Source: Hyaloscypha bicolor E
Lineage: Eukaryota > Ascomycota > Leotiomycetes > Helotiales > Hyaloscyphaceae
Length of the DNA: 64,000 nucleotides
Direction: 5' to 3'
Assembly: GCF_002865645.1 (NCBI RefSeq)
Contig: NW_020194588.1
Location: 124,001-188,000 of the forward strand
Part shown: positions 37,935 through 47,755 of the stretch, one piece after another
How the letters are laid out: every line of letters starts with the position of its first letter
Numbering within the stretch: the first letter of the stretch is position 1
Notes under the pieces: model-generated
Told to the model about the DNA's origin: nothing
The model's database searches: none
The model's input: only the letters and a program-made list of their open reading frames with translations
Position numbers and translations under genes: made by a program

Positions 37935-37942
37935 GGGACGAC
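37935..37942. repeat. 8-bp target site duplication, right copy
   Basis: GGGACGAC is identical to 31046-31053. The next base (C at 37943) completes the interrupted Thr codon, and the Met codon of the host gene follows. Confidence 0.9.
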
Positions 37943-38557
37943 CATGGAATATCTTAAGGCCATCCTATTACAGATCTCAAGGTAAGGTAATCCTACTCAA
38001 CAAAGAATAGACAGTTTAACTAACTCAAATCCCAGGCTGTCAGTGCCAGCAATCCACGGCCAAACCTCCATCGAGATATTTGTCCACACCGGTGGGCAAT
38101 TTGATACAGGTTATCGTGCATACGCTGTCAGCGCAGATATTATCATTAATGGTATGTCGAGTCTTAGCTATAAAGCGGAAGGCTATCAAAGTATTTATCT
38201 GGCACTCATTAATTATCCACAGGCAATTTAAACACGCCCCGTAACATCCCTAACGATACCGAGCTCGTTACCCCACCGGCGCAACAAACACCACTAGGCA
38301 ACAACCAAATCCGTGTTATCAACATCTTCTTCCAATTCCGTAGTAAACTTGATGCATTCAATACCCGTCGAGCTACCGGAAACCAAGGAAATGATTACCA
38401 AGACTTAGAATGGCTGCTTAAATACCACGCCAACGAGATTTATTATTGCCGCAATGCCCTCAACTACGCCCACCGGTCCTTGTTCTTTCAAGATTTCGCC
38501 GATCAGAATTCGCAAGAAGATACCAACTATGCGAGAACGATATTGGGTCTGGATTAG

Positions 38558-39059
38558 ACTGGCTAGTTATATATTGGCATACATGGATTTCTCAGGTTGT
38601 ATTATTGCACTTGATTGACTGCTTTCCTATGTAGCCCGCACTTGTTGTTCACTCCCTTTCACTGATTCTACACGTAATCTTCAGTATGTTTGTTGTCATT
38701 TGACTGGTCTTCCTGGTTTCTTTTCACTTGATCTCTTTTAGTTCGGACTGTTGTTAGCAGAACTATCATGCTCCCTTCTTGTACTTGGACTCCTTGGTAA
38801 CTTCTGTTGCTCTTTTCTTTGGCTCTTCATAATTCATTCCCCGTAAACAGAACCATGGCATCCCCGTGAATTACCAGTATCACCCTTCTCCCGGCCACAG
38901 TCATTTTGAATAGATATAGATTACTTGGGTTACCAGAAGTCGAACACGGCACAAGGAAATATAATATGATTATATCATAGCTTATTGAAAGTGGAAGAAG
39001 TTGGGGAAGAATGGTGGGTTTGAATGAAGTTTTGAGAACCAGGTGATGTGATTATCTTT
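38558..39059. other. convergent intergenic region
   Basis: This lies between the 3' ends of the split nucleotidyltransferase gene (+) and the next - strand gene. Long T-rich runs around 38650-38830 are typical of fungal 3' untranslated DNA. No gene is seen. Confidence 0.5.
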
Positions 39060-40075
39060 CTAGCAATTATCTCTCTTCTCCAGCCACGGATCAGAGTCGC
39101 CGTGCAGTCGAAACCGAGTGGCGAACAGCTCCGTGGGCTGGGTCCACCCTCGTCTTCCCCCTTTATTCCTGACCATGAATTCCCAGAGCCAACGTTTCTC
39201 AACATGTTGTCTTATTGGATTCAATCCAAAGTGGGGCCCGTTCCCATCTTTTTGTCGTATGATACTGTTCTTCCATTCCGCCCAACCCAGGTCCACTTCG
39301 CCTTCCAAGTCAAGATTTTCGACACCCCATTTTTCAGATACGTTGCTACCGTCAATAGCATCGGCTAAAGACACGTGGTCGTTCATTTCGAGGAAACTCT
39401 GGATCAATAAATCCAACTTAGGGAAAGGTAGATCGTTATGACTTCGCTGAAAGTTTTGGGGTTCGCAGGGAAGATGAATGTCTTTCGACGGAACCAAGAC
39501 AAAGTAGAATGAAACTCCTGTAAACTTGAAGCGAGTATAAGTATAACTAAGGGATCCCACGCCCGTAAATGGCCATGGTGGTAGAGAAATGTACTCGTCG
39601 ATGTAATTCTCCGACTTCAGCAGCGCCTCAGCTCTATCCTTCGACTCGGAGGGTACGCAAATTTCCCAATCCTGGCAAACACAAGAACATTTAGAACGCA
39701 AAATCAGAATAATAATGATTATTCTTTGGTAGTGTTAGGATCACGTACATTCTTTACTCGGGCAGCACCATAATATATCAGGGCACCGATCCCACAAATG
39801 CAGCACGGGATCCTGGCATTCTCGAGAATGCGCGTTACTTGCCGAGCTTCGAGAGTACCACGCCCCCCAAAGGATGACGGTTTGTCATTTGGAAATTGCG
39901 GATATTGTGACACATCAGGGCAGGAGGTAGGTTTTTTAGGAACTCTGGGAGAGTCGAGGGGTCCGTGTCCTGCCAACCAAGGGGCGGGGGCGGAGGAGCA
40001 GTCTCTGGCATTGCGATATATGTTTCTGCGGCTCTCCTTCGAGGTTTTGATTCTTTGATATGCAGACGGCGACAT
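39060..40075 (-). CDS. second nucleotidyltransferase-like fungal protein
   Basis: Exons are 39749-40075 and 39060-39671, with a 77-bp intron (donor GTACGT). Together they give 939 bases, 312 residues, in one frame. A basic, Ser/Pro-rich N-terminus is followed by QVTRILENARIPCCICGIGA, ALIYYGAARV and KNDWEICVP. This is the pattern of a family of fungal proteins with a nucleotidyltransferase-like fold: a Gly-x-Gly turn, an R-V motif, then D-W-E-I-C in place of D-x-D. The C-terminal part (residues about 110-312) is not recognised but contains a conserved-looking W-G-V and W-L-W-E block. The gene is intact. It lies tail to tail with the transposon-split nucleotidyltransferase gene; sequence identity between the two is low, so they are family neighbours rather than a recent duplicate. 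Function and substrate are unknown. Confidence 0.65.
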
Positions 40076-41306
40076 GAGATAGCTAAGGAGCGGATGGAAA
40101 TTGTTGAATTGGTACTAGCTTACTAGTCCTTCCAGTACCAGGTTCAATTACTAATATTAGCTTCGCCACTCTCATTTATAATAGTTTACTATGGAAGCCT
40201 ATGGAATAGCTCACTATGGAAGCTCAGGGAACGCTCACTAATATATATGAGTCATCTGATTTATAATATTCTGGAGGAAATCGCCACCCACTAGTGGGTA
40301 TATAAGAACTGTACTTTAGATTCCCTCCTCTCCTTTTTTACTCTTCACTCTCCTGTATCTAGTCATTCTACAGATTGTCAAACTCCAATATATCGATTTT
40401 CCATCAATAAATCGATTACTTTCCAATAGAAATGAAGAAGAAGGGTTGAGGGTATCGGTATTTCAGAAGTGAGGTTGTTGGTGAATCGCACAAGCGCCTG
40501 AAAGCTTGCCATTTGTAATTGGTGGAGAGAAGTGGGTCAGAGCAGCGACAATTAGATTGGCTGGTTTGTGGAGGTGCCACGCTAAACCCTGCCCACCGCT
40601 ACTTGAACAGAGGTCAGATCAAGAGCGATTGGCTAAAAACGAGAAGTCAAAACACGTGACGATGTAGCAAATCTTGCTCAGGATGATTAGGCTTAGCTTG
40701 GGTGAGCTGCTCAGGGTGCTCAGGGTGCTCAGGGTGCTCAGGGTGCTCAGGGTGCTCAGGGTGCTCAGGGTGCTCAGGGTGCTCAGGGTGCTCAGGGTGC
40801 TCAGGTGAGTTGCTCAGGTTGCTCAGGTGGGCTGCTCAGGTTACTCAGGCGAGTTGACTGAGCCGAGGGTGATTAGCGCCTGAGCTAGAGGTGCATTGGA
40901 TGCCCCGCTATGTCGGCCCCCACGAGCGAGCCAGGCTATAGGGGGCATTTGCCATTGGCAGAAATGCCGAGCGCTTCCATGGCTCCAGGCTTGAGGCTCC
41001 AGGCTTGAGGCTCCAGCCTCACTTCTCAACCTTCCAACCTGCCGCTTTCCAAACAATCTACCCAGAGACAACACCTGTTTAACGACTGCCAGACCTCGCA
41101 AGAGGTTAGCGCCAAAATCGTCAGATGAGTAGCCATGGTAACCATCCTCCCAGCACCGGCTTCGTGAAATGTTTGACAAGGCTGCAGGCAAACGAAACTG
41201 CCAGAAGTGGGCATGACAGCCATTTTCTTGAAAATTCGACTCTCCAGGCTACCACTTTGTTTTCAGCCCAACTTCCTTCGGTTTACCCAGAACAAAGGGT
41301 GTCAAC
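40076..41306. other. intergenic region with minisatellite
   Basis: No gene is supported. A TATA-like pair of ATGGAAGC repeats occurs at about 40191-40222. The stretch contains the 9-bp minisatellite at 40709-40805 and three copies of a GGCTCCAGGCTTGA unit at about 40980-41012. ORFs on both strands at 40841-41223 lie across these repeats and show no protein-family features. Confidence 0.5.
40709..40859. repeat. 9-bp minisatellite GCTCAGGGT
   Basis: Perfect units GCTCAGGGT start every 9 bases from 40709 to 40799 (about 10.7 copies). Degenerate GCTCAGGT-type units continue to 40859. On the - strand the period would keep a reading frame, but no gene context supports translation. Confidence 0.95.
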
Positions 41307-43012
41307 ATGGTATGCGAAAGATACACAAGAAAGGTCAGAAGCCAGATTGAAACCCAGTACAGACCTTTTAATAAACGTGAACTTAGGGGTTTTGAATGTG
41401 CGAAAACGGCCTACCTTGAAGCCCGGACTCTATTCCGGCGCTCGTTAAACGATGAGGAATATAACCTGATCTTCCCACCCAAGACAATGACAATTCATGA
41501 TGTAGAGGAGGCTGTTATTGCAGCCAGAGAGAAGTACCAGAATCGGTCGGGACAGTCGAAGGCTCGGAAATGGTTGGCAAATTGTTCCAAGAGGGTGATA
41601 TACTATGGGGTCATTATGGATACTTTGTCTCAGCATCATCCGGAATACGTTTCCCTTGCTTGGGGAGCGCTCAAGTTCTTGTTCATTGTGAGCCAGTCAC
41701 TGAGGCTAATCTTAAGCTAGCAGCTAACCTTTAAACTCGTAGGCCGTAATCAACCACGAAGACCTGCTGACGCAAATATCGAAGACTGTATCGAGGATAG
41801 CAGACGTCTTGCCTCGAGCTGAGCTTGCGTTGGGTTTGTACCAAACAGATCGCATGAATCGTGTCGTAGCACAACTGTATGTCCAAATAATGTGCTTCGT
41901 TCAGGATGCGGTCAAATAGTATAAGATAGGCAAGATTAAACATTCGCTTTCCCCAATTACCAGACCATACTCTTTAAGCTTCAAGGATATTGTTGAGGAA
42001 ATCGCCGAAGCTTCTCGGAATATCGACAAGGAAGCAGCTGCAGCGTCGAGAGCTGAAATCAGAGGGCTTCATATGCAAGTCCTCCATCTCTCGGAAATAT
42101 CAAAAAGTAGTTTGCTCTTCCGAGTTCATGACCTTGCGAGTAGCTCATTCGGTAATAGTGAACTTTGACCGTCAACTATCGATGTCTACAAATATATCGA
42201 ATCATCTCGCAGGGCAAGCAGAGTGGATTCAGAGCTCGCAAATGGCACAAATCAGGTCGCTGAAAATCATCGCAGGCCTTCCAAGCTCGGTTGGATCCTT
42301 GGATTTCTGTCGCTCTCTTCGTAATCGACGAAAGACACCTGCTTTGATGGATGAGAACGAGATAGCAAAGCTGCAGTGGTGGTATAGTAGCCGGGAAGCA
42401 CCGTCAACTCTGAACGCCCAAGCACGAAGGCTCCGAACTGGCTCAACAGATTTCGCAGTTGATTACGTGGATATCTTACGAGCAAACAGTATCCCCGTCG
42501 TATGGATCGTTCCTCACACCAATATTTTTGACGAGAAGGTTTGCTCTTTGAGCGACATTCTATTGGTATTGGTCATGCAAATTCTTGAAGTCAGCCCGCG
42601 AGTCCTGGCAGAAGGCAACTTTCCAGTGATGATTCCGCACTTCCAGGATATTGGGTCGCAGGAATCTGAGGCTGCGGAGCGCACTTTTGAGCTGTTGGCT
42701 CGATGTTTGGCGGGTATTTATCATCTGTACATCGTTGTTGACATGACTTTGATCAATGCCGTCGTCAACGATAACAGCACTCGCGCAAACGCATTTTTAA
42801 TGCGACTTCGTCTGATGCTCTCTTCGAGACCGGGTGTTAAATTAGTGCTAGCTTCTTGGAGACCAGTTCGTGGTCTAAGTAACCAGGATTCGGAAAGTAT
42901 CTATCAAATCAACATTCATGGTCGGCTTGCGGGTCTCTCAAAGCAGCGAGTAAATCGTTCAAGTCGTACTTTGGCAATTGGACAAACCGCTCTTCGGAGA
43001 TTCCTCTATTAA
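41307..43012 (+). pseudogene. DUF7708-type fungal protein with one premature stop
   Basis: Exons are 41307-41687, 41743-42151 and 42213-43012, with introns of 55 and 61 bp. The summed length is 1590 bases, one continuous frame, broken only by TAG at 41917-41919. The N-terminal 130 residues contain KARKWLANCSKRVIYYG and LSQHHPEYVSLAWGALKFLF, typical of the DUF7708 region found in front of NACHT or ankyrin modules in fungal proteins. Exon 2 ends in a helical region. Exon 3 (PVVWIVPHTNIFDE, then LYIVVDMTLINAV and GVKLVLASWRP) resembles a degenerate P-loop NTPase-like domain without a Walker A. Relatives have Trp followed by Tyr-Lys at the stop position, so TGG changed to TAG, which fits a RIP-type G-to-A change. 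The truncated product would be about 186 residues. Readthrough or sequencing error are alternatives. Confidence 0.6.
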
Positions 43013-43022
43013 TATACATGAA

Positions 43023-46000
43023 TTATCTCCACCGGTTATCCCTCGCCCATTGCTTATCAGAGTGACCACCTTGCACCTTCAGATACCGATCAAATTCCTT
43101 GGCAGTTGAGAGCGCTTGTTCAAGATGTGTCCAATCTAATCGCTCCTTTTGATGTAGCGCTAGCTGTCTAGCGGTAGTCATCGCATTCCTGATTTGCCTG
43201 CCGTTCATCTCCTCTTGAGCAAGCTCGTCAAGATGGTCTTCAAGTTCACCAATGTTCGCATTGGCACTAGAACTCTCTAGTATATTGATAAAATTCTTCC
43301 AAATCGCTTTGCGTGCCGAAGCTGTGTGATCCTCGTAATGCAAAGATACTTGAATTCGTGATTTGAATGCTTCATCAAAAATCCCAACCCTGTTACTAGT
43401 AAGGATGAGTATGCCGTCGTAGTATTCCAAGATGCGAAGAAAGACTGAGTATATATTAGCTAAGCACATAAATGTGTGGGGGGGTTATTACCGGAAACTA
43501 GACTGTTGCGTTCCAGATCAGCATAACCAGTTGTCCTTTCTTCAAGGAACACATCCGCTTCATCTAGAAATAGGACTGTGAAAGTCAGTTCAGAAACTTT
43601 TCTCGAGGACACAAGTGCTCTTGAAACTTACCGCAGTTCCATGTTTTTCCAAGGTAAAGGACGGTCTGCATATACTTCTCCACATCAGTTGCTTTCGTCC
43701 CAAGATCACCGCAAGTGACTCGGTATAACGGCTTCTCAGCAATTTCTGCCACACTTAAAGAACATCAACGTGGTTGGCATCACATCTTTCAACGCTGGGT
43801 CAAGGGACCAACCTTTCTGTTGATGATACTATTAGCAAGGGCTATCAAGTTCGCCATAAAGAGACTTACCAGCTGTTAGTGTCTTCCCGGTTCCTGGGCT
43901 TCCATGCAATAGCATAATGAGTCCTTGCCCTTCCCTTCAATGACATCTTCCATTCTTTCTGAGGAGATTCGGGCCTCCACAAGTGCTTTCACAAGTCCCT
44001 TGGTCCTCTTCCCTAGAACAAGTTGATCAAACGCTTTCTTATTCCATTGAATGGGATGGAGTTGTTCGATATAGAGCTTCACTATCAAGTGTCCATGTTA
44101 AAGAACGAAATATGCCACAGGGGTATTTACATACCCCATTTCTTATCTTATAGATCAAATGCGTGGACAACTGGCGGAAGCCAGAGAATCGACGAGTCAT
44201 CTGGTGCAGCCTTGCGAGGGATGAATGGAGGCCAGGGGTCAAATTGCGGGACGATATGAGAAGGGTTTGGGGACTGAGGCTGATGCATCCTGAAGTAGGT
44301 AGACGTATCTATCATGAATCTTGCTTTGTGCTTTGACAAGGGGGTTAGTTAGTGCATCGAGAATGCCAAACATTACTTACATGGAGCCTCATTTTGGCGA
44401 CGTCATGGCCAGAATAACATGTAAAATGTTGCCCTTTCATAGACCAGAACTTTTGCCCTCGTAGTCTCAGGTTCTCAAGAGTTTCGTGGTCGGCCATGGA
44501 GATGGGGAAAACACCAATGACACTCGAAGCAGAACCCGCAACTGATGGCGCATTCATCTTCAAGTGGGTTTCCCCTCTCCTGAGGAATGAACCATCGTAT
44601 TCCCATGACCAGCAAAGGAGCTTCATATCCCCTTCATCGACCTCGAGCCATGATTTTATAACATAAGCGCGGTCCTGGGGTCCAGTACTATCGATTACAA
44701 TGCTGTTCGGACGGTAAAGTTTTTCGACGTGTTCTTTGGTAATAATTCCAGTGTTGAATAGTCTTTCGGCTTCTTTATACTCATCTCTATAATGTTCATT
44801 AATGAATGATAGCAGTAGGGAAACATGCTCTTCCGTTTCGCCACCTGTCGTTGCCGCGAGATCCGATAGAAGAGCTCTGTGGTGATATAAGAATAAGTAC
44901 GGCGCATGCATGTGTATTAGTCCAGGATCGTCTTTCGTGTCTTGTGGAGAGCATAGTGCAACTTGGTTGAGTGCCTTCTGCAAGATGTCAGACACAACTA
45001 GCAAGCGTTCCTTTCGACTGGAAATCCGGAAATTCTCTCTGTCCATAAAATTGTGCGCTGACATGTTAGACATAACACAACTATGCTCCTTAAAGAGAAT
45101 AAAGGACAAATCCTTGTGTTGAGTGCAATATTGGTCGATATTAGTCACTCTTTTGTCCCCCCTGAGCCCGCTACTAGTACTTCTTCTGGTTGGTTCGTCC
45201 TCATAAATTGCGCGGTCATGACTATGAGACATACTGGCACAGAAAATTCGGTGGAGAATCTGAAATCGAACGGGCGGCTTTTCCACCGGTTTAGGCACCG
45301 GGGCCAACTTCTTTACACATTTGAGACAAGGTGGTCGCGGCTTCCTGGCTTTTTCCCCGAGGTGCACCACCTCACCGCGTAGTCGGGCAATTGTATCGAG
45401 TAGGTGCCCATATAATAGAGACTGAGTACTGTCATCAAATAGGTTACAACCAGCGTACTCCTCAATGGACCGACTTAAAATGCCCTCAAGATCTGGCAGA
45501 CGGCTCGAGGCCTTTCCGTCCCGAGGTGCTTTTCTCTTGCTCTTGGCTGTGGTCCTGGAATCTTTTAATTTCATCATCTCCTACACTGCTTGTCAATATT
45601 ACCACGAGCATTACTAAAACTACACCGGCTGGAAGTGGGAAAGAAATGAAGTTTACTTGAGGCAGTACCTTCAGCGTTGTTCTTGCATCCCATTTCTCGT
45701 ACAACCTCAGATCCGGTAGGCTCGAAGAAATTTGGTTGAATCCAGGCGCCATGCCTGCAACTCTGCGCTTGTCCCTCGACACTAATGCGGACTTTCTTTC
45801 CCACAGTCTCTTTCGCCACTTATACTGCCTCCGAGAGTTATCCGAGTAATCTTCAGAGATGGGCGAATCATCAGAGTCATCGCTCGAGTATTCCGAGCCA
45901 GAACTTGTTCTCCCTTGAACCGCGTATGATCTCTCGGAGAACGCTATTTCTGGGACACTGTCTCCGCCTGACCAATCTGGAGGTGGTGGAGGTTGGGGTA

Positions 46001-46213
46001 GGTACTTGTGCCCAAGCCTGTCAGCCGGGTGTGCTCGATGAGCTTGAATATTGGCCCCCCAAGCTGGGTTGTATCGCGTGAAATGGTCGGGAGGATCGCA
46101 AGATCAGGCGTTCCCTCTGCAATAGGTAGATGTTGTGATGGAGACTGTGGACCTGCTATAACAGTGCAAAACTGTCAGTAAATTCCAATCCAGCGGAAGA
46201 CCTTACCAGACAT
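43023..46213 (-). pseudogene. AAA+ ATPase with N-terminal DUF7025, damaged
   Basis: Exons on the - strand: 46207-46213, 45669-46155, 44381-45580, 44135-44330, 43870-44081, 43632-43753, 43492-43575 and 43023-43444. The N-terminal half is disordered, with a Pro run and an acidic Ser/Asp block (SEYSSDDSDDSP). It is followed by the DUF7025-like region (FWSMKGQHFTCYSGHDVAK). The C-terminal half is an AAA+ domain: Walker A GSPGTGKT near 43885-43910, Walker B VLFLDEADVFLEER in the 84-bp exon, sensor ILILTSNRVG, then arginine-containing EAFKSRIQ and a lid. Damage seen: TAA at 44148-44150 inside exon 4; a one-base loss before Walker A (about 43924-43934); a frame conflict in exon 2 near 46080-46150; and a junction at 43754 that does not keep frame. 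Fungal members are uncharacterised. It converges with the DUF7708 gene, with 10 bp between the ends. Confidence 0.75.
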
Positions 46214-46612
46214 TCCTTGTGTTGGCCAGAGAGCGACTTCAGAGCTGTGTCTGAATGGAAGCATAATTTTCACACCTCTGGTAGACTCGGAGACGGCGCA
46301 CAGAGGCTTCCTAATAATTGTGAAGCTGGAGCATTTGTCGTGGTAGAAGGAGAAGGCTACGTAGCGACGTGTGAGACGACTCCGAGTTTTGTGTCGTACT
46401 TGTTCAGCGGCTTGGAGTTGCGAGGCTGTGCGCTGCTCAGCCACCGAGCAGGCTGACCCACAGCACACATTACGGCTACACAGCGCCGAACCAATCGATG
46501 TAGGTGATAAGCAAGCCTCTCCTCCTTACTGACCCAGCATTTCTAATAGCCTGATAGATGTTCAAGTACCCGTCGGCAATTCCTCGCTTTGCTGGGGCCG
46601 ACTTACACTAGC
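46214..46612. other. upstream region of the damaged ATPase gene
   Basis: No independent gene is supported. A 97-codon - strand ORF (46175-46468) overlaps the first exon and could instead be its extension. Near 46591-46626 a short inverted repeat (GCTGGGGCCGACTT with AAGTCGGACCCAGC) can form a hairpin. Confidence 0.4.
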
Positions 46613-47098
46613 AAGTCGGACCCAGCAACTCCGACATTTGCGATAAAATATTAATTATTAAAATAGCCGCATAAGATATTGCAATAATAAAACTAGATTA
46701 TTATATCCCCTAATTAAGTTTATAATTATATAATAGAGCTTTTGCGATATAAGAAAATTATAGTACAAATTATTAATTATGCAATTTGAAGCAGTTATAT
46801 TAACTATACTCTCTAAAGAAATTAGTTTGCAGTTATTAACTAATTACTATATTTATTAATATTAAATTCCATTTTTTTTATTAGAACTAAGAGTCTATAT
46901 ATCTCCTTGCATTATCTGAGTATTAATAGCTTTAGTCTTATGCTTCTTGCCCCGTGGTATAGTAATTAATTTGGTAGTAAAATTAGTAACTAATTATTAT
47001 AATAAAACGTTATTATTATATTATAATAATAATATATAGATAGATTCGAGGAAAAGGAGGTGTGGCACGGGTGGCCAAAGCTTAAATACAGTGAATGC

Positions 47099-47122
47099 GG
47101 TCACGTGAACCAACACGTGACC
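47099..47122. repeat. paired CACGTG inverted repeat
   Basis: GGTCACGTG (47099-47107) and CACGTGACC (47114-47122) form a perfect 9-bp inverted repeat around AACCAA. Each arm contains a CACGTG E-box core, so it could be a dimeric bHLH site or part of a transposon end. Confidence 0.7.
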
Positions 47123-47165
47123 ACTAGCACGCAGTTGCCATGCAATACTAATAGTCAAATTAAAA

Positions 47166-47608
47166 GTACCCACTAGCCAACTGCCCAAACCCCCATCCGC
47201 CCGCCCCAAAAAAATCGATTTTTAATCACACCTTTATTATAATTACAAATCCTTTAATATATTAATAAGACATAGTATTTTCAATATCCTAACAAGTATA
47301 TATTTATTTTAATCTTGTAATACGGCTAGAATCGCCTATTAAAGTTGAATTTTTATTTTTTTGGTATATGCCCGGCTTACTAAAAATTATTGGGTGCGGC
47401 CGCATACCAAAAAATAAAAATCCAACTTTAATAGGCGATTCTAGCCGTATTACAAGATTAAAATAAATATATACTTGTTAGGATATTGAAAATACTATGT
47501 CTTATTAATATATTAAAGGATTTGTAATTATAATAAAGGTGTGATTAAAAATCGATTTTTTTGGGGCGGGCGGATGGGGGTTTGGGCAGTTGGCTAGTGG
47601 ATACTTCT
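47166..47608. repeat. large near-perfect palindrome, arms about 207 bp
   Basis: The left arm (about 47166-47373) and right arm (about 47402-47608) are inverted copies. They share CACTAGCCAACTGCCCAAAC, GGGGCGGGCGGATGGGGG, AATACGGCTAGAATCGCC and the runs around TTTGGTAT. Only a few mismatches are visible, mostly transitions. The centre is about 28 bases (GCCCGGCTTACTAAAAATT and so on). The arms could form a hairpin of over 200 bp. It has the form of a foldback element. Confidence 0.92.
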
Positions 47609-47755
47609 AATCATATTAAAAAATATTCTATTGCGCGATTATAGAGTCTACTATAGCTTATAATTATATATAAACAAAATCCTTATTAGTTGTATGGTTG
47701 TTTTTTAATCTAATAGAGACTAAAAAATCGATGTCGGGGTTGTTGGGATGTCGGA

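Larger units (their letters stand above)
30797..38557 (+). pseudogene. nucleotidyltransferase-fold protein, split by a 6.9-kb transposon
   Basis: Coding parts are 30797-31053, then after the insertion 37943-37981, 38036-38151 and 38223-38557, with introns of 54 and 71 bp. Leaving out the inserted DNA and one copy of the 8-bp duplication gives exactly 747 bases, or 248 residues, with no stop. Residues about 56-83 contain FLGGWAMYVRG and RTQDVDIAV, the G-G-x and D-x-D motifs of minimal nucleotidyltransferases. The transposon entered just after V-G-T, four residues past the D-x-D motif. As it stands the gene encodes 92 residues ending at the TGA at 31073-31075. Residues after the break (MEYLKAILLQIS, then PAIHGQTSIEIFVHTGGQF) lack other damage, so the disruption is recent. 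The substrate is unknown; fungal relatives are uncharacterised. Splicing out of the element cannot be excluded but has no support. Confidence 0.85.
46621..47747. mobile_element. probable non-autonomous DNA transposon enclosing a foldback
   Basis: CCCAGCAACTCCGACAT at 46621-46637 is repeated in inverted form at 47731-47747 with two differences, both transitions. The outer flanks AAGTCGGA (46613-46620) and ATGTCGGA (47748-47755) agree at 7 of 8 positions, which is what an aged 8-bp hAT-type duplication would look like. The interior is AT-rich without coding potential and contains the large palindrome described separately. A chance match is possible because the repeats are short. Confidence 0.5.

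Noticed and set aside
40709..40859. Minisatellite as a CRISPR array or a coding repeat
   Set aside because: The units are 9 bp and contiguous with no spacers, in a eukaryote, and no gene frame with start and family context covers them.
41911..41963. An intron that would remove the TAG of the DUF7708-type gene
   Set aside because: Its 53-bp length would shift the frame and its donor GTCAAA is poor, so the stop is taken as real.
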